Assembly (NCBI GenBank): GCA_949299825.1
Contig: CASGBP010000018.1
Location: 1-30,208 of the forward strand
Source: an uncultured Mycoplasmataceae bacterium
Lineage (GTDB): Bacteria; Bacillota_I; Bacilli_A; Mycoplasmatales; Mycoplasmoidaceae
DNA length: 30,208 nt
Direction of reading: 5' to 3'
In this document: positions 1 through 9,225 of the stretch, piece by piece
Layout: the number at the start of each line of letters is the position of its first letter
Position numbering within the stretch: position 1 is the stretch's first letter
Position numbers and translations under genes: made by a program
The notes under the pieces: generated by a model
Seen by the model: the letters and a program-made list of their open reading frames with translations, nothing else
The model's database searches: none
Told to the model about the DNA's origin: nothing

Positions 1-339
1 CTTCTTAGCATATCCTTGATAGACTAAGGATGAATCAATATATCGATCACATATAACTATTTTTCCTTCATTTAAAGAGGGTATTATTAAACTATTTACA
101 TGTTCAGCTCTACTAGCAGCAAATAATAAAACTTCAGTAACATCATTTATTTCATTTTTTTCATCTAATAACATATTTCTAATTTCCTCACAAATTTTAG
201 TACTATACCCTCCAGGTTCTCTAGTTAAAATAACATCATGGTCAGTTCTTTCAAAGAAAGTCTTAATCATTTGTGCTATTGAACTTTTTCCTGAACCATC
301 AAGACCTTCAAGACTTATAAATATACCTGATTTGTTCAT
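1..339 (-). CDS. tmk: Thymidylate kinase (dTMP kinase), C-terminal part cut off by window edge
   Basis: Phosphorylates dTMP to dTDP in the cytosol, an essential step in making dTTP. The visible 113 residues hold the N-terminal half. A P-loop GLDGSGKS lies at residues 12-19, TREPGG at 39-44, the AASRAEH segment at 75-80 and the DRY motif at 98-100, followed by the IDSSLVYQG stretch typical of the family. The ATG at 339 fits the usual family start. The gene lies 8 bases after the 92-aa gene that ends at 348 and is probably the last visible member of a minus-strand operon that begins at 1632. The usual length is about 205-215 aa, so roughly half is missing beyond the left edge. The identification is firm. 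Confidence 0.95.
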   Translation of the reverse strand, partial: MNKSGIFISLEGLDGSGKSSIAQMIKTFFERTDHDVILTREPGGYSTKICEEIRNMLLDEKNEINDVTEVLLFAASRAEHVNSLIIPSLNEGKIVICDRYIDSSLVYQGYAKK

Positions 340-347
340 TATCAATA

Positions 348-626
348 TTACCTTCTGTTTGAAAAACGTCTTAAATCAGCTAACTCATAATCTGGAATAT
401 TTTCATCTAATTTAATAACTAGTTCTTTATGTACACCTCAATACAACATATTCCTAAATTCTTGTTCAGATCTTAATAATGGTAATATTGATGAATAAAA
501 AAAAGTTCTATCAATTTTAAAATACTCATTTACTTGTCTAGTTGAATATTTAATAAAAATTGTACTAGATGGTTCATCGTAATATACATATTCAAATATT
601 TGGTTATTAGTTGGATAAAATAACAT
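348..626 (-). CDS. Hypothetical protein, 92 aa
   Basis: I do not recognise the family. The reading frame crosses one TGA read as Trp near residue 63 and ends in a very basic tail (ADLRRFSNRR). The first half is rich in Tyr, Phe and Ile and looks like a small beta/alpha domain; there is no signal peptide or membrane segment. It sits between the exonuclease-like gene (stop at 676) and tmk (start at 339), all on the minus strand with short gaps, so co-transcription is likely. Its place directly before tmk suggests a conserved operon partner, but nothing in the sequence reveals a function. Confidence 0.7.
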
Positions 627-675
627 TATAAATCCCTACACAACAATAAAATTATATCAAACAAACAATAATTAA

Positions 676-1632
676 CTAATTTCTTACAAAAGAAAACATA
701 TGATTATTACTAGAATTAATACGTTTTATGTTTTCAATTGATAATTCATTATCTAATAATTGCTTTAACTTATCAATTGAGTATTCTTTTTGCAATCTAG
801 TTTTAAAACGAGCTAAATTAATTCCTAAGAAAATATATAATGGAGTTTTAAAAGATTTATCATTTTGACGCTTGTTATCTTCATATAAAATTGTTCAAAC
901 TCTTAAAGACAACTCTTTTTGACTACCTGAATCAACATAAATTATGATATTTTGATAAAACATTTCAATTAACTTTTGGATGGTATTTCTAGATAAATGA
1001 ATGGTTGTTTTTTCATTTGTATCATAATCAATAAAAGAAACCTCATTGTTATTTAAGTTAGAACAATCCAAAAAATATCTTGATTTATATTCAATTGGTC
1101 TAATAATTTTTAAATCAATATCCCTAATACTCACATCCTTTGATTTTATTAAACTTCAAAACATATTAAATTTACTAGTAAAAACAAAAAACGAATCATA
1201 TAGCATGTCTTGTTGTTTATCAACTGATGAAATCTTAAAATTATGGTATGCACAATAAGAAAGTTGGATATCATACAAAGGATTGTGCAAACGATCATAA
1301 TTTACATTAATACCAGCTGCTCTTGCTATGTCAACGTTTTTGGTCAATTGAAGATTAGTGCCCTTCAATAAGTGATGATATTTATCAGATACATTTACTA
1401 TTCGACAATTAATATTTTTTAATAACTTGTTTTTAAGATAAGAAGAATCATTTTCATTAAAAATATAAATTTCATCAATGTTATTTTCAATAATAATGTA
1501 GTCAATATTGTCATTTGGACCCAATACAGTTTCACATCCTCTTATTTCTTGATGTTCATTATCAACTATTAAATAACCAATATGATATTTACTATTTAAA
1601 TACTCTTCTATGTCAATTCATAATTTATTCAT
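676..1632 (-). CDS. Putative DEDDh-type 3'-5' exonuclease-like protein (KapD/ERI1-like N-terminus)
   Basis: A 318-aa protein read through three TGA codons as Trp. The first 130 residues can be laid onto the DnaQ/ERI1 exonuclease fold. An Asp-x-Glu pair (D7, E9) opens the domain, followed by an IGYLIVD strand like the IGAV strand of KapD. D62 lies in NENDSSYL, which resembles the GNxDxxFL motif, and H116 to D121 in HNPLYD resembles the HxALxDA motif. All five acidic/His positions therefore have a candidate. The roughly 190 C-terminal residues are not recognised. It heads the minus-strand group ending in tmk. The ATG at 1632 directly follows an AAGGAT that may be a weak ribosome binding site. 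The gene is real; the exonuclease assignment is inference from motif spacing. It could be a degenerate or unrelated alpha/beta protein. Confidence 0.6.
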
Positions 1633-1730
1633 ATCCTTATAATTATAAGATTTTTTGTATTATTTTAAAAATAATTTATTATTTTTACTACTTATTGATC
1701 AAACTAATATGCCTTATAGGCAAAATGTAA

Positions 1731-1736
1731 TATACT
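1731..1736 (+). promoter_or_regulatory. Candidate -10 box of the flippase/glycosyltransferase gene
   Basis: TATACT lies 8 bases before the ATG at 1745 and no Shine-Dalgarno sequence is seen between them. If used, transcription would begin only a base or two before the start codon, giving a leaderless message. No convincing -35 is seen. Confidence 0.35.
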
Positions 1737-1744
1737 TTATTAAT

Positions 1745-3748
1745 ATGAAAAATCAAGCTCAACAACAAGCAAGCAAGTTTTTTACAAAGAAAAAAATAAT
1801 TATATTTAGTGTTAGTTTAGTTGTTTTTGTTGCATTTGTAGTTTTAACCTCAAAATTTTTGTTTGATATTAACTTTGGAACCATTGGGAATCTAATTACT
1901 AATTCATATCAAGTTAATCGACTTTTCTTTCTTTGGTTCTTTCTTTTGTTTATTTTTCCCATTTTTACTAGTGTATTTAGAATTTTTATATATTGATATA
2001 AGCTCAGAAAAAAGCAGATTTTTGTTGAATGGTATAATTGATTAATCTTTTGTTTCATTACTTTTTTTATTGGGGCAATTACACCATTTTCAATGGGGAG
2101 TGAACCATATATAATTTATTGACTAAAAAAGAGAGGATTAACTTTGAGAGAGTCGACTGCTATAGTTGCGTCTTTCACTGCTGTTTATCCCTTTGTTCAA
2201 GTACTAATTACATGACCTTCCTTTTTTATAATTTGTAATGATTATGTAGCTCATCTTAATAATAGTGCTTGAATTACTTCTTTTTGAATAGTATTTGCTG
2301 GTCTTATGTGTGATTTATTTGTAACTATTTTTTGAATAGTAACTAGTACTTCAAAAAATATTCATTACTGATTTAATCTAGCAATTAATAAAGTAAAAAA
2401 AATATTGAGACTTAAATATAAATCAAATGAGGAATTAAAAGATGAGTTCAAAAACAAAGGTGTTTTTAGAAAACTATTTTTTGAACAATTGAAAGATTGA
2501 AAATTTACCACATGCTTAGTACTAGGCAGTATTATTTGAAATGTTTTATATTATTGTTCTTTAATATTTGCCTTTAACTTAATGGAAGGTAATTTTAGTT
2601 TTAATCCAGGTGATTTATTCAATTATGCTAATGTAGCTACAACAGCTAATAACTTTATTCCCATTCCTGGAGCTGAAGGATCATTACAAGCCATTTTAAT
2701 TTTATTTATTCAAAACTCTACTAAAGGAATAAATCATGATGAGTTAAAAATAGTTACTAACAATTCTGTTTTTATTTGAAGAACATTTACTTTTTATCTT
2801 ACTGCCATTGCTGGTATTTTAGCTTTGGTTGCCTTGATTCTTAAAGAATTTTATAAATTTATTGTTAATAAAATGAAAACAAAAAACAACATAAAGAAAA
2901 ATTCTTATACATTCTTAATCAATAATTCAAATGAATCATTGCTATCAAATACCTTGTTATCTTTAAATCAATTAAATTATGATTTTTCACTTATTCAAAT
3001 TATTATTTTTAGTAAGAAAAAAATAACAAAAAAATTTCTTAAAGAATATCCCAATTTGCACATAGATATAATTAATAAAAATTTTGATAAAAATGTAGAT
3101 TTATTAAAATATGCAAATAATAAAAAATTAATTAAAAATGATTATGTAAATTTAATAAATTCTGGAGATATAATCGTTCCTGAAATTCTACAAAGCATTC
3201 AAAATATTTTTCATGAATATGATATTTATGCATGCCAATATAGAATAAACAAAAATAACAATTTATCCTGCCGCCAAAGACCTTATTTATTTTTCTATGA
3301 AAAGAGATTTACAAAGGTCTCAAAGAAATCAACTCCTTTCTTTGATCTATTTAACTTCTTTATAAGGAAAAACATAATCTTTGATATTGTTGCTTCAAAC
3401 AAGAAATTTAATAATGAATGATTGTTATTTAATAATCTAGTAAATTATAGTAACAAACTAAGATACACTAAAAAACTTTATGGATATAAAAATTTTTCAA
3501 ACATTAAAAAAATGAATGAGAAAGAAGAATTAGAAACAGTCAAAAAATTGATTTCTCAAAATAATCAAGAATTAGCTATTTATTTGATTCTAAAATTTAA
3601 ATTGATAAAAAAATTAATTTTAAGCAATCAAAAACTTAAAATTTCACGTAATTTTAGATTCGATTGAATTCCATGATATATTTGACCTTTTTTTATGTGT
3701 TATTTTAATCTTTACTTGAGGAGAAAAATTATTGTTAATCAGTTTTAA
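1745..3748 (+). CDS. Membrane protein: YbhN/MprF-type flippase-like domain fused to a glycosyltransferase-like domain
   Basis: A 667-aa protein read through many TGA codons as Trp. Residues 1 to about 375 hold several hydrophobic spans. They carry features of the lysylphosphatidylglycerol-synthase transmembrane (UPF0104/YbhN) family: a GAITPFSMGSEP loop near residue 115, and the late loop TTANNFIPIPGAEGS near 300-315 that matches the usual PxPGGxG loop. Residues about 385 to 640 look like a GT-A (family 2) glycosyltransferase. An N-terminal SYTFLINN strand, a SLNQLNY segment and NLINSGDIIVPEIL near 470-480 occupy the place of the usual LDADD..P..L. The acidic DxD is reduced to NSGD, so catalysis is uncertain. 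The C-terminus ends in an aromatic, hydrophobic stretch. A role in moving and glycosylating a membrane lipid is inference. ATG 1745 is chosen over an upstream TTG at 1655 because the membrane domain begins right after it. Confidence 0.75.
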
Positions 3749-3767
3749 TATGTATATTAATTTTTAG

Positions 3768-3773
3768 TATAAT
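3768..3773 (+). promoter_or_regulatory. Candidate -10 box of the alpha/beta hydrolase gene
   Basis: TATAAT ends 8 bases before the ATG at 3782. A possible -35 (TTAATA, 3745-3750) lies 17 bases upstream and overlaps the stop of the preceding gene. There is no Shine-Dalgarno sequence, which suggests a leaderless transcript. Confidence 0.5.
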
Positions 3774-3781
3774 CAAATTGT

Positions 3782-4627
3782 ATGAAGCATAAAATTAATG
3801 AGGATAGATGTTTTAAAACAACATATAAAAAAGAAACAGAAGAGTTTACAATTTATGGTGTAAAAAGTTTGAATCCATCAAAGAAGTTCATTTTTTTTAT
3901 TCCTGGTCTAAACGGCAATGGAACAATGATTAATTATTGAAATTATCCTTTTGCAAATGAGTGAAATCTTTTTTCATTTGATGCTAGAGCTCAAGGTGAT
4001 AATACATGTAGACCTTCAAGAAATTATAAAACTTATATTAAAGATATTCATAACATCATTGAATTTATTAAAAAAGAATATGAAATGGAAGAAGTTATTC
4101 TATTAGGTGAATCTTGGGGTGGTGCACTTTGTTCTTTGTATGCAAAATATTACAATGATGTAAATGGTTACTTTTTTTGAAATGTGCCATATCATATAGT
4201 TGATGTATCCAATGAAAAAGGTAAATCAAAATTTATTAAATCAGCAAAAATGATATTAACATTTTTAACCAACATAAACACATATGATAATGGAAGGTTT
4301 GTTGATAAATTAACCAATGATGAAGTATTAATTAGAGTAGTAAAAGCACTAAGAAGAAATAGAGTTTCAAATAGAGTTATTATTGCTGCTTGATTATCAT
4401 TTAAAAAATCCTGAAAATTTATAGCTAAAAATTTTGAAAGAATTAATTTTAAATATGTTCAATCTCTCCAAGATATTTTAGGATCAATAGATGTTGTTAA
4501 TAATTTAAAAAATAAAACAGATAAAATCATCATTTTTGATAAGGGGTTTCATATTTTATCTTTTGATAAGGAAATGGACGAAAAACTATTTAATGAGGTT
4601 TATAATTTTCTAGGTAATAAGATATAG
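3782..4627 (+). CDS. Alpha/beta hydrolase (serine esterase/lipase-like)
   Basis: A 281-aa cytosolic hydrolase. The oxyanion region IPGLNGNGT lies at residues 40-48. A nucleophile elbow GESWGG places the catalytic Ser at 111, D237 (GSIDVV) is the likely acid, and H257 (KGFH) is the likely catalytic base. The order and spacing fit the fold. No signal peptide or membrane span is seen. Mollicutes carry several such proteins, annotated as esterases, lipases or lysophospholipases, and the substrate cannot be read from sequence. The gene has its own -10 box only 8 bases before the ATG. Several Trp residues are coded by TGA, while the one in the elbow is coded by TGG. The fold is firm and the specificity unknown. 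Confidence 0.85.
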
Positions 4628-4681
4628 ATTTTATAGACAATCAATAATGTTAATTTTATTGAATTATCATTTAAGGTAAAA

Positions 4682-4687
4682 TATAAA
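4682..4687 (+). promoter_or_regulatory. Candidate -10 box of asnA
   Basis: TATAAA (with an overlapping TAAAAT at 4677-4682) follows a TTGAAT at 4659-4664 with a 17-base spacer. It ends 3 bases before the asnA ATG, so either the message is leaderless or the TAAAAT box is the one used. No Shine-Dalgarno sequence is seen. Confidence 0.35.
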
Positions 4688-4690
4688 ATA

Positions 4691-5665
4691 ATGAAAAAAC
4701 TAAGTTTTATCCAAAATCAAAAAGCGATTTTTTGTGTTAATGATATTTTTAGTGCTTTGTTATCACAAAAATTAAATTTAACAAAAGTGCTTGGACCAAT
4801 CATAATTGATCCATCTTGTTGTCTTAATGATAATCTTACAGGTAACAACAAACCAATAAAATTCTATGCTAAGTTCTTAAATAAAGATTTAGAAATTGTA
4901 CAATCCTTAGCTAAGTGAAAAAGAGTTGAATTAAAAAAACATAATTTCAAGCCTTACTCTGGTCTATATGTTGACATGAAGGCAATTAGAAGTCATGAAA
5001 CACTTGATTCATTACATTCTTTTTTTGTAGATCAATGAGATTGGGAAATGGTTATTAAAAACAAGGATAGAAATATTAAGTTTTTGTTTGACATAGTAAA
5101 AAAGATTTATTGATGTTTGTATGAGACTGAAAATAAAATTAATTCAATTTATCCATTTTTAACTAAAAAATTACCAAAAAATATTAAATTCTTTTCTTCA
5201 CAAGAAGTTGAAGATAATTCTACTAACAAGAATTTCAATGAAACAATTTATAAATTATGTAAAAAATGAGGAGCTATTTTTGTTTATCAAATAGGATGAA
5301 ATTTGAAATCTGGTAAGGTTTTTGATTCCCGTTCACCAGAATATGACGATTGAAAATTGAATGGTGATATCTTTGTGTACTCAAAAATAATTGATAATGT
5401 TATTGAAATTTCTTCGATGGGAATTAGGGTTAATAGAGATTCATTAATAAAACAAGCAAAAATAAGTTTGAACAAAGATATTAAAAATAATTATCATAAA
5501 GCTATTATTGAAAATAAGTTGCCATTAACAATCGGTGGAGGAATAGGTCAATCACGGTTAAATATGTTTTTGCTAGAAAAAAAACATATTGGAGAAGTAC
5601 AATCATCTGTTTGAGATAATAAAACTCATAATGATGCAATAAAGAAGAAAATTACTCTATTATAA
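4691..5665 (+). CDS. asnA: Aspartate-ammonia ligase (asparagine synthetase A)
   Basis: Makes asparagine from aspartate, ammonia and ATP in the cytosol. The fold is that of class II aminoacyl-tRNA synthetases. The 324 residues align over the full length with E. coli AsnA from memory: SLAKWKR at 72-78, GLYVDMKAIR, LHSFFVDQWDWE, EYDDWKLNGDI, ISSMGIRV and the motif 3 segment TIGGGIGQSRLNM followed by HIGEV near the C-terminus. The active-site motifs look intact, so it should be functional. It ends one base before the miaB stop on the other strand. The same window holds a degenerate relative of this fold (21633-22544). Identification is firm. Confidence 0.96.
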
Positions 5666-5666
5666 A

Positions 5667-7121
5667 TTATTTAACTATTTCGCCATTTAGAGAAAACCTT
5701 GAAGCAGATTTAATTCTAACATTTACAATTTCACCAGGCTTAGCTTTACCAGTAAAATTAACTACCTTTCATTCTGGTGAATATCCTGATAATTTAGTGT
5801 CATCAGATTTTGATTTTCCTTCCACTAAAACTTCCAAAACTTTATTTACATATTTTTTATTGTTTTCTGAAGCATATTTTTTTACTAATTCATTTAATTG
5901 TTGCAATCTTTTTCTTTTTTCTAACATAGGTATTGAATCATTCATTGCAGCTGCTGGTGTACCCTCTCTTGGTGAATAAATAAAAGTATAAGCATTATCA
6001 TATTTAATTTTGTTATAAAGATCTAATGTTTTTTTAAAATCTTCTTCACTCTCGTTTGGAAAGCCAACAATAAGATCAGTTGAAATTGCACATGAAGGAA
6101 TATTTTTTCTAATATACTCTATTTCTTCAATATATTTACTAATCTTCATTTTCCGATTCATTTTATCTAGAATAAACTCTGAACCAGATTGAATTGGTAA
6201 GTGGAAATAAGGCATTATATTAGGATATTTTTTACAAATATCAACAATTTTTTTATCTCAATTTCATGGATTACTAGTTGCAAATCTAATTCTTCTTATA
6301 TTTGTTTTTGCAACTTCTTCTAAAAGTTTAGCAAAATCAATATCTTCATCTAAATCATTTCCATATGAATTTACATTTTGACCAAGTAAAGTAACTTCCT
6401 TATATCCTTGACTAATTAAATCATTTACTTCATTTAATATATCATCAAGCAATCGAGAACGAATCTTACCTCTTGTATATGGAACAATACAATAAGTACA
6501 GAACTTATCACATCCATACATAACATTAACTCAAGCCTTAATTTTACTATCTCTTGTAACAGGAATGTTTTCTATGACATCCCCTTCTTTAGATCAAACA
6601 TCTACTACTACTTGTTTTTCTAATTTTAATTGCTTTAAAATTTGGGGTAATTTATGAATATTATGAGTCCCAAAAATAAAATCAACATGTTGATATTTTG
6701 TCAAAATTTTATTAACTACTTTTTCACTTTGACTCATGCATCCGCTCATACCTAAAATCATATTGGGGTTTTTTTGTTTGTTTTTTTTCAATAATCCAAA
6801 TTCACCAAAAACCTTATTTTCGGCATTCTCTCTCACAGCACAAGTATTAAGGATGACTAAATCAGAGTTCATAATATCATCAGTTCATTTAAAACCCATT
6901 TTTAACAAGATTCCTTTGATGGTTTCTCCATCTCTAACATTTGATTGACAGCCATAGGTTCTAATATGAAAAGTTTTATTTTTACCAAAATTTTTCATAT
7001 CTTTATCAATCACAAAATCTTCTCTTTTTACTTCTGCTTTCTTAAGTCTTTTTCGAGCTTGATTTATGTTTGGTAAAATTGATTTATCACTTATTTTTAC
7101 TTTTATATCTTTCTTATTCAT
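5667..7121 (-). CDS. miaB: tRNA-2-methylthio-N6-dimethylallyladenosine synthase
   Basis: A radical-SAM methylthiotransferase that adds a methylthio group to i6A at position 37 of tRNAs reading U-starting codons. Of 484 aa, the first 45 form a basic N-terminal extension like that of Bacillus MiaB. The UPF0004 domain carries its three cluster cysteines at C58 (TYGCQSN), C94 (LNTCAVRE) and C128 (GCMSQ). The radical-SAM cluster is CDKFCTYC at 204-211, and a TRAM domain ends the protein. FGTHNIHKLP and HLPIQSGS favour MiaB over the YqeV/MtaB and RimO relatives. YGCQSN replaces the more usual YGCQMN. It is single-gene and convergent with asnA; the start is near divergent promoter DNA at 7122-7195. 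Firm. Confidence 0.95.
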
Positions 7122-7166
7122 ATGTGTATTTTAATATAGTTTCTTTGGATAAGATTTAATTTAATG

Positions 7167-7172
7167 TATAAT
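7167..7172 (+). promoter_or_regulatory. Candidate -10 box for the 7196 gene
   Basis: TATAAT within TGTATAAT, 23 bases before the GTG start. A TAAGGA ribosome binding site follows at about 7184-7189. The 74-base gap to miaB must also hold the miaB promoter on the other strand. Confidence 0.4.
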
Positions 7173-7195
7173 TATATAGTTGTTAAGGAAAAATT

Positions 7196-7501
7196 GTGGT
7201 TAAAAAAAATCATATTTCAGTAAAAACAGTTTTAGGTGACCAAAAAGATTTAATTAAAAATAACCAAAAGGCAAATGCTGATATTAATTTTGGTAATAAA
7301 AAAAGTATGGAAATAAAGACTAATCTTTATTTAACTGATGTATATTACACAAATTATAAAATTTCAAAAAGATTCTTTTTGCTTCCATGAGCCTATATTA
7401 AAATTTGCTACTATTGAATAATACATTTCTTTAAATGAACTAAATCCATTTGATATAAAATAAAAATTTGAAATAGTTCAAGAATTGCTAAAAATAGATA
7501 A
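7196..7501 (+). CDS. Hypothetical basic protein with Trp-rich C-terminus, 101 aa
   Basis: Not recognised. A GTG start is preceded by a purine-rich TAAGGA at good spacing. The N-terminal 60 residues are Lys/Asn-rich and hydrophilic. The last 40 residues are aromatic and basic, with five Trp, all coded by TGA, among Lys, Ile and Tyr. This gives the look of an amphipathic, membrane-associating tail rather than a clean transmembrane span. The gene lies alone between miaB (divergent) and the DUF948/yvcK operon that begins 90 bases later. It would appear as a 64-aa fragment if TGA were read as stop. Existence is fairly likely from the start signals and the consistent TGA use; function is unknown. 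Confidence 0.55.
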
Positions 7502-7590
7502 TCTTAATAAAACATAAATTTAAATATTTTTTAATATATAAAATATAAATATTGTATATTTTATATGATGATTAAATATAAAGGAAAAAA

Positions 7591-7911
7591 ATGCCACTAT
7601 ATCTAATAATTATTATTTGTGTTGCTGCATGTTTATTCATTGTTGTTTGTTTATACACGCTAGTTTTGTTTCGTAGAATGTCAATTGTAAGTAAGAAACT
7701 TGATTTTTTAATTGAGGATCTAACTTATAAATCTGAAAATATTGGTCCTTTTATTGATGCATTACTTAAAATCTCAACCTATGTTGATGTATTGGATGTT
7801 GTAATAAAAAATAACATTGATGGGATTAAGAAAGTTGTGCAAAACAATTCATCTAACATTAAGAAGTTTAACAAACAATTAGAAAAGGTATTAAATGACA
7901 ATGCAAGATAA
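7591..7911 (+). CDS. DUF948-like single-pass membrane protein, 106 aa
   Basis: One N-terminal membrane segment (residues about 3-27, LIIIICVAACLFIVVCLYTL) is followed by a basic RRM step and a roughly 75-residue amphipathic helix with regularly spaced Leu, Ile and Val. This is the architecture of DUF948-type proteins, with the helical part probably in the cytosol. The ATG follows an AAAGGA ribosome binding site. It overlaps the next gene by 17 bases and heads a plus-strand operon with yvcK, galE and coaX. The family is known in Firmicutes, often near cell-envelope genes, but its role is not established. The match is by architecture, so moderate. Confidence 0.65.
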   Translation: MPLYLIIIICVAACLFIVVCLYTLVLFRRMSIVSKKLDFLIEDLTYKSENIGPFIDALLKISTYVDVLDVVIKNNIDGIKKVVQNNSSNIKKFNKQLEKVLNDNAR

Positions 7912-8257
7912 TGTTTTGTCCCCTATTAAAGAAATAATTAAAAATTTTTTTACAAATATTGTAGTTACGTGTATTAAACAAAAAAATTATAAACTTGAAG
8001 TTGATATGTTGGCATATAATAACAATGTTCAATACTATTATAAAAATAAGATCAATGACTTAATTGATATTAATAATTTTCTTATAATTGAAAATAAAAA
8101 AATTAGAGATAAAGCTATTAGTAAATTAATCTTTAAGAATGAAAATTATTTTAATCAACTAAAATATAGCAAAAATAAGGTTGAGGATTTATTATTTAAA
8201 ATTCAATCTAATATAGATGCAGCATATAAAATTTATAAAAAACGAGGGTATAAATGA
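7895..8257 (+). CDS. Hypothetical helical protein, 120 aa
   Basis: Not recognised. The ATG (or the second ATG two codons later) lies inside the preceding DUF948-like gene, and the stop overlaps the yvcK start by 4 bases (ATGA), so the three genes are translationally coupled. The protein is strongly charged, Lys/Asn/Ile-rich and predicted largely helical, with no signal peptide and no clear membrane span. Residues 60 to 110 could form a coiled coil. The tight overlap with both neighbours suggests a subunit or helper acting with the membrane protein or with YvcK. Confidence 0.7.
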   Translation: MTMQDNVLSPIKEIIKNFFTNIVVTCIKQKNYKLEVDMLAYNNNVQYYYKNKINDLIDINNFLIIENKKIRDKAISKLIFKNENYFNQLKYSKNKVEDLLFKIQSNIDAAYKIYKKRGYK

Positions 8258-9225
8258 AAAATGTAGTTATCATTGGTGGGGGAACAGGAACTTCATCGTT
8301 GATTAGAGCAATTAAAGATATTAATAACATAAAATTATCAGTTATTGTTACAGTAGCTGATTCTGGTGGATCAACTGGTAGAATTAGAGAAGAATATAAT
8401 TTACCAGGAATCGGTGACATTAGACAGGTTTTGATTGCTCTAAGTCATCATGAGGGTATCTTAACTGACCTAATGAAATATCGTTTTAAAGAATCAAGAT
8501 TTAAAGAACAAGGAAATTTAAGCAATCATTCATTAGGAAATTTAATAATTGCTTCTCTTATTGATATTAAACAAGATTTTTATTCAGGAATAAAATACTT
8601 ATCTGATGTTTTTAATGTAAAAGGTGAGATTGTGCCAATTACAGATAATCCAAATATTCAACTATGTGCAACTTATTCAGATGGAACAAAGCAGATCAAG
8701 GAACATCTTATTCCAAGTTCAAATAAAAAAATTGAAAAAATATCATACGAGGATCAAGATTTTGAGATTAATCCCAGAGCTATCACTGTATTGAGTGAAG
8801 CTGACTATATTATTTTTGGTTGCGGTTCATTATACACCTCATTAATAGCTAATCTATGTATACCAAAGATTAAAAATGAAATAATAAAAAATGAAAAGGC
8901 TCAATTAATATATGTGTGTAATTTGGTTACTCAACCTAATGAAACAGACAATATGACTGCATATGATCACATAAAAGCAATTGAGGATCATTTATCTTAT
9001 GGATGCATTGATACAGTTGTTATCAATAATAAAAAAGTAAATTCAGAAATCTTTGAGAAATATAAAAAGGCAAATCAAAATTTCATTTTTGCTGATGATA
9101 AATTATTAGATTCACATTGTGAAATAATTCAAGCAAGTTTGATAGATAATAATAATGAGTCATTTATAAGACATGATGTTAAAAAAATAAAAAAAGTTCT
9201 TAAAACAATCATTAAGGAGAATTAA
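8254..9225 (+). CDS. yvcK: YvcK/CofD-like protein (gluconeogenesis factor family)
   Basis: A 323-aa member of the YvcK (UPF0052, CofD-related) family, which binds nucleotide-sugar-type ligands. In walled bacteria it affects central carbon use and cell-wall synthesis. The family signatures are present in order: GGGTGTSSLIRAI at the N-terminus, VTVADSGGSTGRIREE, PGIGDIRQVLIALS, NLSNHSLGNLI, FGCGSLYTSLIANL, and LVTQPNETDNMTAYDHI. Length is normal. A GAGGG ribosome binding site lies inside the upstream gene, whose end it overlaps by 4 bases. The stop is immediately followed by the galE ATG. YvcK in Bacillus is known to bind UDP-sugars, which fits the galE neighbour. Its job in a wall-less cell is unclear. 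Confidence 0.93.
   Translation: MKNVVIIGGGTGTSSLIRAIKDINNIKLSVIVTVADSGGSTGRIREEYNLPGIGDIRQVLIALSHHEGILTDLMKYRFKESRFKEQGNLSNHSLGNLIIASLIDIKQDFYSGIKYLSDVFNVKGEIVPITDNPNIQLCATYSDGTKQIKEHLIPSSNKKIEKISYEDQDFEINPRAITVLSEADYIIFGCGSLYTSLIANLCIPKIKNEIIKNEKAQLIYVCNLVTQPNETDNMTAYDHIKAIEDHLSYGCIDTVVINNKKVNSEIFEKYKKANQNFIFADDKLLDSHCEIIQASLIDNNNESFIRHDVKKIKKVLKTIIKEN

Noticed and set aside
1046..1258. Plus-strand open frame inside the exonuclease-like gene.
   Set aside because: The minus-strand frame is continuous over 318 codons and better explains the region.
1711..1721. Short inverted repeat GCCT-TAT-AGGC before the flippase-fusion gene.
   Set aside because: Four-base arms are too short to call an operator in this sequence.
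5287..5475. Minus-strand open frame within asnA.
   Set aside because: Antisense to the conserved C-terminal half of AsnA.
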